Below are positions 1 through 8,745 of a DNA stretch of 64,000 nt, one piece after another. The notes below the pieces were generated by a model. The model did no database searches, was not told the origin of the DNA, and was given only the letters and a program-made list of their open reading frames with translations. This DNA comes from JAEUOS01 sp040382235 (GTDB lineage Bacteria > Pseudomonadota > Gammaproteobacteria > Burkholderiales > JAEUOS01): the NCBI GenBank assembly GCA_040382235.1, contig JBEIFV010000004.1, positions 25,071 to 89,070 of the forward strand, in the 5' to 3' direction. Every line of letters begins with the position of its first letter. The first letter of the stretch is position 1. Both the position numbers and the translations under genes were made by a program.

Positions 1-350
1 GAGCGGTGGTCAACATCGCCTCGATCCTGTCGATTTTCGGCAGCGGCAACGCGCCGGGCTACAGCGCCTCCAAGGGCGCCGTCACGCAACTGACGCGTTC
101 GCTGGCGATCGCCTGGGCCGACGAGGGCGTGCGGGTCAACGCCATTGCGCCCGGCTGGATCCACACTGCGCTGACCGCGCCGGTGCGCGAGGCCGCCGGT
201 CGCAGCGACATGATCCTGGCGCGCACGCCGATGTAACGCTGGGGTACGCCGGACGATATCGCCGGTGTGGTGCGCTTCCTGCTGTCCGACGAGGCGCGTT
301 TCATGACCGGTGCATTGGTGCCGGTCGATGGTGGTTATTCGGCGTTTTGA
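1..350 (+). pseudogene. SDR-family oxidoreductase, C-terminal part, interrupted by an in-frame stop
   Basis: The 5' end lies outside the window. The visible part has the classical SDR catalytic YSASK (Tyr-x-x-x-Lys) and the following PGWIHT substrate-loop region, so it was an NAD(P)-dependent dehydrogenase. A TAA at 234-236 stops the frame. Reading straight through it, the same frame continues with RWGTPDDIAGVVRFLLSDEA and ends VPVDGGYSAF at 350, the normal SDR C-terminus. The family usually has Gln at the position of the stop (P-M-Q-R-W-G), so a single CAA to TAA change explains it. A sequencing error or stop readthrough cannot be excluded. It lies 17 bp upstream of a Bug binding protein and was probably the first gene of that cassette. 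Confidence 0.85.
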
Positions 351-367
351 ACTTCAGGGAGACCAGC

Positions 368-1336
368 ATGTTGAAAACCTTGGTGAGAACACTTGCTCTG
401 GGCGCGCTGTGCGGCTTGCAGTCGCTCGCAATGGCGCAGGGCAGTTATCCGGACAAACCGATCCGCATGGTGGTGCCGTTCCCGCCGGGTGGCGCGCTCG
501 ATGTGCTGGGCCGCCAGGTGGCCGATCGCATGGCCAGGAACATGAACGCCCAGTTCGTCATCGAGAACCGCCCCGGCGCCACCGGGCACGTCGGCGGTGA
601 AGCGGTAGCGCGCGCGGTTGCCGACGGCTACACCATGCTGTTCGGCGCTTCATCCACCCATGCGGTCAGCCCCAACGTTCTCAAGGATCTGAAATACAAC
701 GCGATCGAGGATTTCGCGCCGATCTCGCTGGCGGCCACCGTGCACAACGTGCTGGTGGTGCACCCGTCGGTGCCGGCCGGCAATGTCCGCGAGTTCATCG
801 ACTATGCGCGCGCCAACCCCGGCAAGTTGTCGTTCGGCTCCTCAGGCGTGGGCTCCAACCTGCACCTGGCCGGTGAATTGCTGAAGCTCACCGGCAAGTT
901 CGACATGGTCCATGTGCCGTATTCGTCGCCGCAGGTGATGCCCGACCTGCTCTCCGGGCGCATCCAGGTGATGGTCGACAACCTGCCGCCGACGATTCAG
1001 CATATCAAGGCCGGCAAGTTGAAGGTGCTGGGGGTGGCCAGCCCCGACCTGATTCCCGACCTGCCGGGCGTGCCGCTGGTGTCCGACACGGTGCCGGGCT
1101 TCTCGGTCATCGCCTGGGGCGTGATGCTGGCACCGAAGGGCACGCCGCGGCCGATCGTCGAGCGCCTCAGCGGTGAGGTGAAGAAAGCGGTAGAGTCGGT
1201 CGAGGTACGCGAGGCATTTTCCAAGCTGGGCTTCATCCCGGCCTGGCGCAACCCGGAGGCGACGCAGGAATTCATGCGCAATGAATCGGCCAAGTGGAAG
1301 CGCGTGGTGACCGAAGCCAACATCAAGGTGGAATGA
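368..1336 (+). CDS. Bug/TctC-family tripartite tricarboxylate transporter binding protein
   Basis: Predicted periplasmic solute-binding protein of 322 aa. A cleavable signal peptide ends near AMAQG, and the family hallmark YPDKPIRMVVPFPPGG follows directly. The Bug fold motifs ENRPGATGHVGGEAVA and the D-G-Y-T stretch are also present. The ATG at 368 is preferred over an upstream TTG because it puts the signal peptide at the N-terminus and has AGGGAGA just upstream. No TctA/TctB membrane genes are nearby, so it is an orphan binding protein. Neighbouring genes suggest a carboxylate ligand, but the ligand is unknown. Confidence 0.9.
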   Translation: MLKTLVRTLALGALCGLQSLAMAQGSYPDKPIRMVVPFPPGGALDVLGRQVADRMARNMNAQFVIENRPGATGHVGGEAVARAVADGYTMLFGASSTHAVSPNVLKDLKYNAIEDFAPISLAATVHNVLVVHPSVPAGNVREFIDYARANPGKLSFGSSGVGSNLHLAGELLKLTGKFDMVHVPYSSPQVMPDLLSGRIQVMVDNLPPTIQHIKAGKLKVLGVASPDLIPDLPGVPLVSDTVPGFSVIAWGVMLAPKGTPRPIVERLSGEVKKAVESVEVREAFSKLGFIPAWRNPEATQEFMRNESAKWKRVVTEANIKVE

Positions 1337-1339
1337 GGC

Positions 1340-2125
1340 ATGCTCAAGTTCGACGCCAACCTGCGCTGGATGTTCAACGAGTGGCCAATGCGCGAGCGCT
1401 ATGCCGCGGCGGCGCGCTGCGGATTTACGGGCGTCGAGGTCGCCTTTCCGTACGAGAATCCGCTACCCCTGGCGCGTGCGCTGCTCGAGGACAACGGCCT
1501 GGCGTTGGTGCAGGTGTTGACACCTTCGGACTGGGCCAAGGGCGAGATCGGCATCGGTTGCCTGCCGGGGCGCGAGGCGGAATTTCGCGCCAGCGTTGAC
1601 AAGGCGCTCGAGTACGCGGTGCCGCTCAAGTGCCCCCTGCTGCATGCCACCGCGGGGCTGGTGCCGGCGGGAGTGGAGCGCGCGCGGGCCTACGACGTGT
1701 TTCACGCCAACCTGGCGTACGCTGCCGACCAGGCCGCGCCGCACGGCATCGACATCATCATCGAGCCTGTCTCGCACCAGCGCTTTGCCGGCTTCCTGAT
1801 GACGCGCATCGACGAGGGCCTGGCCATCATCAAGGCAGTCGGGCGCGCCAATGTCAAGCTGTGCTTCGACTTCTTCCACGTCTACATGGAGGAAGGCGCG
1901 GTGGCCGAGAAGATGGAGCTGGCCTGGCCGCATATCGGCCACATCCAGGTCGGCGACCCGCCGTTGCGCAACGAGCCGGGCAGCGGCGAAATCAACAACG
2001 ACTACTTCCTCGGGCTGCTGGAGAAGAAGGGCTGGGACCGCTGGATCGGCTGCGAGTACAAGCCTTCCGGGCATACGCTTGATTCGCTGGGCTGGGCGGC
2101 GCGCTACGGCATCAAGGGGCGGTAG
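1340..2125 (+). CDS. Hydroxypyruvate isomerase-like sugar phosphate isomerase/epimerase
   Basis: TIM-barrel protein of the AP-endonuclease-2 (xylose isomerase-like) superfamily, 261 aa, close to the Hyi/OtnI length. Typical Hyi features are seen: an F-x-x-x-P-Y-E segment near residue 35, an IIIEPV metal-site strand near residue 138, CFDFFHVYMEEG near residue 175, HIQVGDPPLRNEPGSGEINN near residue 200 and the C-terminal GCEYKPSG. The Glu, Asp, His and Glu metal ligands expected of the family are in these motifs. Hyi interconverts hydroxypyruvate and tartronate semialdehyde; OtnI acts on 2-oxotetronate. The sequence does not tell which. It starts 3 bp after the Bug gene, so the two are probably co-translated. 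Confidence 0.8.
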   Translation: MLKFDANLRWMFNEWPMRERYAAAARCGFTGVEVAFPYENPLPLARALLEDNGLALVQVLTPSDWAKGEIGIGCLPGREAEFRASVDKALEYAVPLKCPLLHATAGLVPAGVERARAYDVFHANLAYAADQAAPHGIDIIIEPVSHQRFAGFLMTRIDEGLAIIKAVGRANVKLCFDFFHVYMEEGAVAEKMELAWPHIGHIQVGDPPLRNEPGSGEINNDYFLGLLEKKGWDRWIGCEYKPSGHTLDSLGWAARYGIKGR

Positions 2126-2127
2126 GC

Positions 2128-2586
2128 ATGGGCACCCTGCAAAAGCTGTTTGGCTCCTGGGAACTGGAATCGTTCGTCATCGAGTATGACGACGGCAGCC
2201 GTGAATACCCCTTGGGCGAGGATGCGCAGGGGCTCATCATCTACACCCGCGAGGGCATCTTCGCCGGGCAGATGATGGCGCGCGGCCGGCCCAAGTTTCC
2301 GCGCAACTCGGCCGCGGAAAAAGACAGCGGCAGCGACGCGCAGGTGCGCGCGGCCTTCGACGGCTATGTCGCCTACTACTGCAAGTTCGAGCTCGACGAA
2401 GCGCGCAACATCGTCAATCATCATGTGATCGCCGGCCTGCTGCCCGATTGGGAAGGCCGGCTCAACGTGCGCCACTATGCCTTCGAAGGCGACGACCGGC
2501 TCATCCTGCGCGCGCCGCACATGCTGATCAACGGCAAGCCGGGGCGCAACAAGCTGGTATGGCGCCGCCTGCCGGCAGTGTTCTGA
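2128..2586 (+). CDS. Lipocalin-like domain protein
   Basis: Small protein of 152 aa with the lipocalin-like pattern: a GSWEL box near residue 9, then alternating strands including GLIIYTREGIFAGQMM and a C-terminal strand LILRAPHM. There is no signal peptide, so it is probably cytoplasmic. Proteins of this family occur in catabolic operons beside SDRs and Bug proteins, but a biochemical role is not established. It begins 2 bp after the isomerase gene and ends 13 bp before the MDR gene, which places it in the same operon. Function not assigned. Confidence 0.7.
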   Translation: MGTLQKLFGSWELESFVIEYDDGSREYPLGEDAQGLIIYTREGIFAGQMMARGRPKFPRNSAAEKDSGSDAQVRAAFDGYVAYYCKFELDEARNIVNHHVIAGLLPDWEGRLNVRHYAFEGDDRLILRAPHMLINGKPGRNKLVWRRLPAVF

Positions 2587-2599
2587 AGGAGGGGAAGAC

Positions 2600-3580
2600 A
2601 TGAAAGCCGCGGTCATCATCACCGGGGAGCCGCACAACCGGCTCGAAATCCAGGACGTGCCGGCGCCGCAGCCCGGGCCGCAGGATGTGCTGGTGGCGGT
2701 CAAGGCGGTGGGCCTGAACCGCGTCGACCTGCTGTTGCGCGCACAGCACCTGCGCAATGTCGGCGGTGCGCCGACCGCTGCGGTCGCGGGTCTTGAAATC
2801 GCTGGCGAAGTCAGCTTCGTTGGACCTGAAGTCACGGGGGTCAAGATCGGCGATCGCGTGATGGCCATGGCGTCGCAAGCCTATGCCGAAGTGGCGCGTG
2901 CCGACCATCGCATCCTGATGCCCGTACCCGCCGGCCTCGACTGGACCGAGGCCGCCGCCCTGCCGGTGGCGCTGATGACCGCGCACAACGCGCTGGTGAC
3001 CGCAGGCGCGCATGTGCGCGGCGAATCGGTGCTGGTGCAGGCGGCGTCGACCGCGGTCGGCATCGCGGTATTGCAGATTGCCAAAATGCGCGGCGCGCGC
3101 ACCTTCGGTACCTCCGGCACGCCCTCCAAGCTCGATGCCCTCAAGGCCTTCGGGCTCGATGTCGGCATCGCCGCCTCAGCCGCGGGCATTGCGCCGCGCA
3201 TCGCAGAGGAGACCGGCGGGCGCGGCGTCGATGTGCTGATCGACCATATCGGCGGGCCGGCGCTGGCCGACAACATGGCGTGCCTGGCCAACGGCGGGCG
3301 CCTGGTGTCGGTCGGGCGCATGGCGGGCTACCACGGGCCGCTCGACATGGACCAGTTGTCGCTCAAGCGCCTGAGTCTTGTCGGTGTCACCTTCCGGACC
3401 CGATCGGTCCTGCAGATCCAGGCGCTGATCGCGGCCATGGTCGCCGACCTGTGGGACGAGGTGACGGCCAGGCGTATCCGCATGCCGGTCGACAAGGTCT
3501 ACCCGCTCGATCAGGCGGCGGCGGCGCAGGCGCACATGCGCGCCAACGCGCACCTGGGCAAGATCATCCTGGAGGTTTGA
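2600..3580 (+). CDS. Zinc-independent MDR oxidoreductase (NADPH:quinone reductase type)
   Basis: Medium-chain dehydrogenase/reductase of 326 aa. The N-terminal GroES-like domain contains AVGLNRVDLLLR and AGLEIAGEV. The Rossmann domain has the A-A-S-T-A-V-G-I-A nucleotide-binding turn near residue 150. The catalytic zinc ligands of alcohol dehydrogenases are absent, as in quinone oxidoreductases/crotonyl-CoA reductase-like MDRs. A strong ribosome site (GGAGGGGAAG) precedes ATG 2600. It closes the cassette that begins at the broken SDR. The substrate is unknown. Confidence 0.85.
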   Translation: MKAAVIITGEPHNRLEIQDVPAPQPGPQDVLVAVKAVGLNRVDLLLRAQHLRNVGGAPTAAVAGLEIAGEVSFVGPEVTGVKIGDRVMAMASQAYAEVARADHRILMPVPAGLDWTEAAALPVALMTAHNALVTAGAHVRGESVLVQAASTAVGIAVLQIAKMRGARTFGTSGTPSKLDALKAFGLDVGIAASAAGIAPRIAEETGGRGVDVLIDHIGGPALADNMACLANGGRLVSVGRMAGYHGPLDMDQLSLKRLSLVGVTFRTRSVLQIQALIAAMVADLWDEVTARRIRMPVDKVYPLDQAAAAQAHMRANAHLGKIILEV

Positions 3581-3587
3581 CCGCGCT

Positions 3588-3695
3588 GCGTTTGACAGTT
3601 TGGCCAGGCCGCACATGGAGAGCGGCAAGCTGCGCGCGCTCGCCACTACCGACCTTGCGCGCGGGTTCCCGGTCAGCGTGCCGGCGGCAACTTGA
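3588..3695 (+). pseudogene. Fragment of a Bug/TctC binding protein
   Basis: Between the MDR gene and the Lrp gene, the frame starting at 3588 reads AFDSLARPHM-ESGKLRALATT-DLARGFPVSV before a stop at 3693-3695. This matches the Bug-protein region in which a conserved FD..(A/S) stretch is followed by H-x-x-x-G-K-L-R-A-L-A-x-T. Roughly 35 codons remain, with no start or signal peptide. The fragment overlaps the 3' end of the opposite-strand Lrp gene. It is read as a deletion relic. Confidence 0.65.
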
Positions 3696-4158
3696 TCGGT
3701 AAACAGGACGATGCCTTGACTTCCTTGAGTGAAAAGCTGGTTTGCGTGTCCTTGACGTTTGGCAAGGCCATGAGCGTATCAAGCGCGAACCTGGAGTAGG
3801 CCTCCAGCGACTCGCACACCACGGTAAGCAAAAACGCGCCCTCGCCGGAAATCACGTGGCAGGACACGATCTCGGGCAGGTCGGCGATGGCCTCCTCGAA
3901 GCGGCGTTCCTGCGCCGGCGTATGGCGTTCGATATCCATGCGTACAAACGCGGTCACGCCCAGTCCCAGCGCCTTGCGGTTGATGATGGCCTGATAGCCC
4001 GCGATGATGCCGGCATCCTCCAGTCTTTTCAGGCGCCGCCAGCAGGGTGAGAGCGACAGTCCGACTTTTTCCGCCAGCTCGGCGTTGGTCAGGCGGCCGT
4101 TTTTCTGCAGGGCGTCGAGAATTTTCAGATCGGTGCGGTCAAGTTTTTCAGGCGACAT
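3673..4158 (-). CDS. Lrp/AsnC-family transcriptional regulator
   Basis: DNA-binding regulator of 161 aa with the normal Lrp architecture. The N-terminal winged HTH (LDRTDLKILDALQKNGRLTN, then LAEKVGLSLSPCWRRLKRLE) is followed by a RAM/AsnC ligand-binding domain ending in the PNVKDTQTSFSLKEV strand. The start at 4158 (MSPEKLDRTD) is chosen over longer in-frame starts because it matches family N-termini. It is transcribed away from the indolepyruvate oxidoreductase gene at 4340 and is the obvious candidate to regulate it, with an aromatic amino acid or keto acid as possible effector; that is inference from position. Confidence 0.88.
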   Translation of the reverse strand: MSPEKLDRTDLKILDALQKNGRLTNAELAEKVGLSLSPCWRRLKRLEDAGIIAGYQAIINRKALGLGVTAFVRMDIERHTPAQERRFEEAIADLPEIVSCHVISGEGAFLLTVVCESLEAYSRFALDTLMALPNVKDTQTSFSLKEVKASSCLPIKLPPAR

Positions 4159-4339
4159 GAATTTACCCACAAAAGCCAAAAAACAGGATAAACAATAGCG
4201 TAGCGAGGCGGTTTCAAGCACAAATAGAAAAAATATTCCTCATGCCGGTAGCTATACTTCGGGCCATAGCGCGCGTACCTTCGAAATCCAGCCCGTGCGC
4301 GCCTCACCGACTTCACGCATCGCAAAAGGACAAATTGTC
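4159..4339. promoter_or_regulatory. Divergent promoter region between the Lrp gene and the indolepyruvate oxidoreductase gene
   Basis: The 181-bp gap contains an AT-rich patch (about 4220-4240) unlike the surrounding G+C-rich DNA, followed by TATACT at 4253-4258. TATACT would serve as a -10 element for the rightward gene. No convincing -35 box at standard spacing was seen. Lrp-family proteins favour such AT-rich intergenic DNA. The promoter assignment is tentative. Confidence 0.4.
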
Positions 4340-7300
4340 ATGAACGCTCCTGTTGATCCCAAACTGCTGGCCAGCATTTCGCTCGACGACAAGTACACGC
4401 AGGATAGCGGCACCGCATTCATGACCGGCACGCAGGCGCTGGTGCGCCTGCCGATGCTGCAGCGCAATCGCGATCTCGCTGCGGGCAAAAACACCGCCGG
4501 CTTCATTTCCGGCTATCGCGGTTCGCCCCTGGGCGGCTATGACCAGTCGCTGGCGAAAGCGAAAAAGCATTTGCAGCAGCACCATGTGGTGTTCCAGCCT
4601 GGCGTCAATGAGGATCTCGCCGCCACCTCGATCTGGGGCACGCAGCAGGTCAACATGTTCCAAGGTGCGAAATACGACGGCGTGTTCGGAATCTGGTACG
4701 GCAAGGGTCCGGGCGTGGATCGCTGCGGCGATGTGTTCAAGCATGCCAACATGGCCGGCACCTCGCCCTGGGGCGGCGTGCTGGCCCTGGCCGGCGACGA
4801 TCACGGCGCCAAGTCGTCGACCACCGCGCACCAGAGCGAGCAGATTTTGCAGGCGGTCTCGACCCCGATCTTCTATCCCGCGTCGGTGCAGGACATTCTC
4901 GACTACGGCGTGCACGGCTTTGCGCTGTCGCGTTACGCGTCGCTGTGGATCGGCATGAAATGCGTGACCGACATTGTTGAATCGGGCGCCACCGTCGACT
5001 TGTCGACCGCGCGCGTGACGCCAGTGATTCCGACGGACTTCGTGCTGCCGCCGGATGGCCTGTCGATTCGTTTCAACATCACCGATTTTCTGGGTGAAGA
5101 AGCGCGCCTGCTCAACTACAAGCTGCCGGCGGTCAAGGCCTACGTGCGTGCCAATGGCTTGAACAAGGTGCTGTGGCGTGAAGGCGCCGGCGTCAAGCCG
5201 ACGCTGGGTCTGGTTTCGGCCGGCAAGGCCTATGCGGATTTGCGCCAGGCGCTGGCCGACTTGGGCATCGATGCCAAGGCCGCTGCCGACCTGGGCTTGC
5301 GCCTGTACAAGATCGCGCTCACCTGGCCGCTCGAGGAGTCCGGCGTGCGTGATTTCGCCGCCGGCCTGTCCGAGATTCTCGCGGTCGAAGAAAAGCGCCC
5401 GCTGATCGAATCGCAGATCAAGGAAATCCTCTACGGCACGCCCGGCGCGCCGCGCGTGACCGGAAAGGTCGATGACAAGGGCGCTGCGCTGCTGCCGCTG
5501 CACGGCGAACTGACACCATCGATGATCGCGCGCGTGGTGGTGCAGCGCCTGCTGCCGCTGGCCGGTGCCGAACTGCGGGCGCAACTTGAGGCGCGCATCG
5601 CGTTTCTCGATGCCCGCGAAGGCGCGGTCGCGAAAACGCTGCCGATCGCGGTGCGCACGCCGTATTTCTGCTCGGGCTGCCCGCACAACACCTCGACCAA
5701 GGTGCCCGAGGGTTCGCGTGCACTGGCAGGCATCGGTTGCCACTACATGGCGCAGTGGATGGACCGCGAGACCTCGACCTTCACCCACATGGGCGCCGAA
5801 GGCGTCACCTGGGCCGGCGCCGCGCACTTCACCGACGAAAAGCATGTCTTCATCAATATCGGCGACGGCACCTACTTTCACTCCGGCCTGCTGGCGATTC
5901 GCGCGGCTGTCTCCTCCAAGGTCAACGCCACCTACAAGGTGCTGTTCAACGACGCCGTGGCGATGACCGGCGGGCAACGCCATGACGGGCCGCTCAACCC
6001 CTGGCTGATTTCGCAACAACTGCATGCCGAAGGCGTGACGCCGATCATGGTGGTCACCGACGAGCCCGAGAAGTATCCGGCCGGCACCGCCTGGGCGCCC
6101 GGCACCACGGTGCATCATCGCGATGAACTCGATGCGGTACAAAAGCAGTTGCGCGAGATGCCCGGCATTTCAGCGGTGATCTACGACCAGACCTGCGCCA
6201 GTGAAAAGCGCCGCCGCCGCAAGATCGGCGAATTCCCCGACCCGGCCAAACGCGCCTTCATCAACGACGCGGTATGCGAAGGCTGCGGCGACTGCTCGGT
6301 CAAGTCCAACTGTATCTCGGTCGAGCCGCTGGAAACCGAGTTCGGGCGCAAGCGCAAGATCAACCAGAGTTCATGCAACAAGGATTATTCCTGCGTCAAT
6401 GGCTTTTGCCCGAGCTTTGTCACCGTTGAGGGCGGCGGGCTGAAGAAGCCGGCCAAGCCGAACTTTACCGCCAGCGCCAAGGCGGGGGCCGACGCCACCG
6501 CGCTGCCGGCGCTGCCGCTGCCCACGATTCCGGCGGTGGCGATACCGTTCAACATCCTGGTCACCGGCATCGGCGGCACCGGTGTGATCACCATCGGCCA
6601 GATCGTCGCGGTGGCAGCGCACATCGAGGGCAAGAGCGCGCAGGTGCTCGACATGTCGGGCCTGGCGCAAAAGGGCGGGCAGGTCACCAGCCACGTGCAG
6701 ATCGCGGCGTCGCCTGACGACCTGCATGCCACCCGCGTGGGCACCGCGGCCGCCGATCTGGTGGTGGGCGCCGACCTGGTGGTCACCGCGGGCCGCGACG
6801 TGATGTCACGCGTGGCTGCGGGCCGTACCCGGGTGCTGGTCAACAGCACCCTGTCGCCCACCTCGGCCTTCGTCAAGGACCCGAACTGGAAAATGCCGAC
6901 CGCGGCCCTGGAGCAGGCGCTGATCGAAGCCGCTGGCAAGGAAGCGGTTTCGCTGGTGGCGGCCAACCGCCTGGCCACCGCTCTGATGGGTGACGCGATC
7001 GCCACCAACATGTTCATGCTGGGCTATGCGTTCCAGAAGGGCGCCATTCCCGTCGGTGAAGCAGCCCTGATGCGTGCGATCGAATTGAACGGGGTGGCAA
7101 TCGACTTCAACAAGAAGGCCTTCGACTGGGGCCGTTATGCCGCGGTCGATCCGGCATCCGTCGAGCGCATCGCCACGCCGGCGCAGGTGGTATCGCTGGC
7201 TGCCTTGAAACCGATGGCGATGTTTTCGCGCAACCTGGAGGAACTGGTGGCCAGGCGCGTCGAGTTCCTCACGGCTTACCAGAACGCCGCGTATGCGAAG

Positions 7301-7882
7301 CAGTACAGCGATTTTGTCGAGGAGGTGCGCGTGGCGGAGGCGGCCAAGGTCGGCGGTACCCGGCTTGCCGAAGCGGTGGCCCGCTATTACTACAAGCTGA
7401 TGGCCTACAAGGACGAATACGAGGTCGCACGCTTGTACACCGACCCTGCCTTCATGGAGAAGATCCGCAACCAGTTCGAAGGCGACTATCAGGTCAAGTT
7501 TCACCTGGCGCCGCCGCTTCTGGCCAGGCGCAATTCCCAGGGCGAACTGGTGAAGCGGCAGTACGGTGCATGGATGATCACGGCCTTCGGTGTGCTGGCG
7601 AAATTCAAGGGCCTGCGCGGCACCGCCTTCGATGTGTTCGGCAAGACAGAAGAGCGACGCACCGAGCGCGCGCTGATCGGCGAGTATCGCGAGATGGTTG
7701 CCGGGCTGCTCGGCAGCTTGTCAAAAGGCAACATCGACACTGCGGTGGCGATCGCCTCGGTTCCCGAGGACATTCGCGGGTATGGGCATGTCAAGGAGCG
7801 CCATCTGGAAGCGGCGCGCGCGAAACAGGCGACCTTGCTGGCCGCGTATCAAACGCCCGTTGCAAGCGTCCGGGCGGCATAG
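4340..7882 (+). CDS. Fused indolepyruvate:ferredoxin oxidoreductase (IorA-IorB type)
   Basis: Large cytoplasmic enzyme of 1180 aa that oxidatively decarboxylates indolepyruvate and other aryl pyruvates to the acyl-CoA, passing electrons to ferredoxin. The IorA-like part begins with GYRGSPLGGYD. The thiamine-diphosphate site is GDGTYFHSG followed by N-x-x-x-x-M-T-G-G-Q near residues 525-560. A cysteine-rich cluster (CEGCGDCSVKSNC and further Cys) lies near residue 650. The IorB-like part starts near residue 740 with GIGGTGVITIGQ and contains DMSGLAQKGGQVTSH. The one-gene fusion and its length are typical of proteobacterial homologues. ATG 4340 (MNAPVD) fits better than an upstream in-frame start. 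Single-gene unit opposite an Lrp regulator. Confidence 0.93.
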   Translation: MNAPVDPKLLASISLDDKYTQDSGTAFMTGTQALVRLPMLQRNRDLAAGKNTAGFISGYRGSPLGGYDQSLAKAKKHLQQHHVVFQPGVNEDLAATSIWGTQQVNMFQGAKYDGVFGIWYGKGPGVDRCGDVFKHANMAGTSPWGGVLALAGDDHGAKSSTTAHQSEQILQAVSTPIFYPASVQDILDYGVHGFALSRYASLWIGMKCVTDIVESGATVDLSTARVTPVIPTDFVLPPDGLSIRFNITDFLGEEARLLNYKLPAVKAYVRANGLNKVLWREGAGVKPTLGLVSAGKAYADLRQALADLGIDAKAAADLGLRLYKIALTWPLEESGVRDFAAGLSEILAVEEKRPLIESQIKEILYGTPGAPRVTGKVDDKGAALLPLHGELTPSMIARVVVQRLLPLAGAELRAQLEARIAFLDAREGAVAKTLPIAVRTPYFCSGCPHNTSTKVPEGSRALAGIGCHYMAQWMDRETSTFTHMGAEGVTWAGAAHFTDEKHVFINIGDGTYFHSGLLAIRAAVSSKVNATYKVLFNDAVAMTGGQRHDGPLNPWLISQQLHAEGVTPIMVVTDEPEKYPAGTAWAPGTTVHHRDELDAVQKQLREMPGISAVIYDQTCASEKRRRRKIGEFPDPAKRAFINDAVCEGCGDCSVKSNCISVEPLETEFGRKRKINQSSCNKDYSCVNGFCPSFVTVEGGGLKKPAKPNFTASAKAGADATALPALPLPTIPAVAIPFNILVTGIGGTGVITIGQIVAVAAHIEGKSAQVLDMSGLAQKGGQVTSHVQIAASPDDLHATRVGTAAADLVVGADLVVTAGRDVMSRVAAGRTRVLVNSTLSPTSAFVKDPNWKMPTAALEQALIEAAGKEAVSLVAANRLATALMGDAIATNMFMLGYAFQKGAIPVGEAALMRAIELNGVAIDFNKKAFDWGRYAAVDPASVERIATPAQVVSLAALKPMAMFSRNLEELVARRVEFLTAYQNAAYAKQYSDFVEEVRVAEAAKVGGTRLAEAVARYYYKLMAYKDEYEVARLYTDPAFMEKIRNQFEGDYQVKFHLAPPLLARRNSQGELVKRQYGAWMITAFGVLAKFKGLRGTAFDVFGKTEERRTERALIGEYREMVAGLLGSLSKGNIDTAVAIASVPEDIRGYGHVKERHLEAARAKQATLLAAYQTPVASVRAA

Positions 7883-7927
7883 GATGGAAAGGGACTCGTC
7901 GCAGCGTCAGGGGTCATACTTTTTGCC

Positions 7928-8478
7928 ATGACTATTGTTGTCGCGACCATGACCGCCGAGCAGCTCCTGGCCATGCCAGCCGATGGGTGGCGCCATGAGC
8001 TTGTCCGAGGGGAGCTGCGCAGAATGGCACCTGCAGGGTACGAACATGGCCGTGTGACGATGAACCTGTCGTGGCGGATCATGCAACACGTGCGTCCGCG
8101 CAAGCTCGGGGTGGTCCTTACGGCGGACACCGGTTTCATCATCAAACGCGACCCCGATACGTGCGTGCCCCGGACGTCGCCTTCATCACGGCGGCACGGG
8201 CGGATGCGGCGCGTGCGATACGCGGCTATTTCCCCGGCGCACCAGACCTTGCCATAGAGGTGATATCGCCATCGGACGCTTTTTCGGATGTCGAGGAGAA
8301 GGTGTTTGAGTGGCTGGATGCGGGAACCCTGGCAGTTGTCGTCGTCGACCCGCGGCGCCGGCGCGTCACTCTGAATCGGAGCAAAGGCGACATACGGGTA
8401 TTGGGCGAGACTGAAACGCTGGATTTGTCGTTTGTCCTGCCTGAGTTTTCAGTTCTCGTAGGCGATCTGTTCGAGTAA
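7928..8478 (+). pseudogene. Uma2-family (DUF820) endonuclease-like gene with a frameshift
   Basis: The first frame (ATG 7928) gives MTAEQLLAMP, ELVRGELRRMAPAGYEHGRV and GVVLTADTGFIIKRDPDT, the N-terminal half of the Uma2 family. At about 8158-8163 the family sequence moves to another frame and continues VRAPDVAFI, LAIEVISPSDAFSDVEEKV and the VVVVDPRRRRV strand to a stop at 8478. The catalytic-type D and E-V residues are present across the two frames. A single missing nucleotide in the GATACGTGCGTG stretch explains the shift. Uma2 genes are usually multicopy and of unknown function. Either a true pseudogene or a one-base assembly error. Confidence 0.8.
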
Positions 8479-8745
8479 ACCGACCTCTCTGCGCAACCGG
8501 TTGCCACGCCAAACGTACACCGTCGGCGCACCGTCAACCCGTGGCGCCGATTGCGTGTGTGCCGGCCGGCCCGAAGGTCTTTCCCACGCCGATCGACGCA
8601 ATTACTCGCGCCATGCTTGCCTGCGGAAGGGCGGCGCACAGGCGCCAACTGAAGCCCGAATGAGGGTGCTTGAAAGCGCCCGCTCGCTTGGCGCCCGATA
8701 CTTGCGCGCATGCGCATCGGCGTATGGGCAGACTGCGAGGCGGCG

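Noticed and set aside
4313..6142. 609-codon minus-strand open frame inside the indolepyruvate oxidoreductase gene
   Set aside because: It is an antisense shadow of a high-G+C gene. Composition is Arg/His/Gln-rich with no family motif.
8479..8745. Small gene between the Uma2 pseudogene and the Fsr exporter
   Set aside because: Short frames on both strands lack ribosome sites and family motifs.
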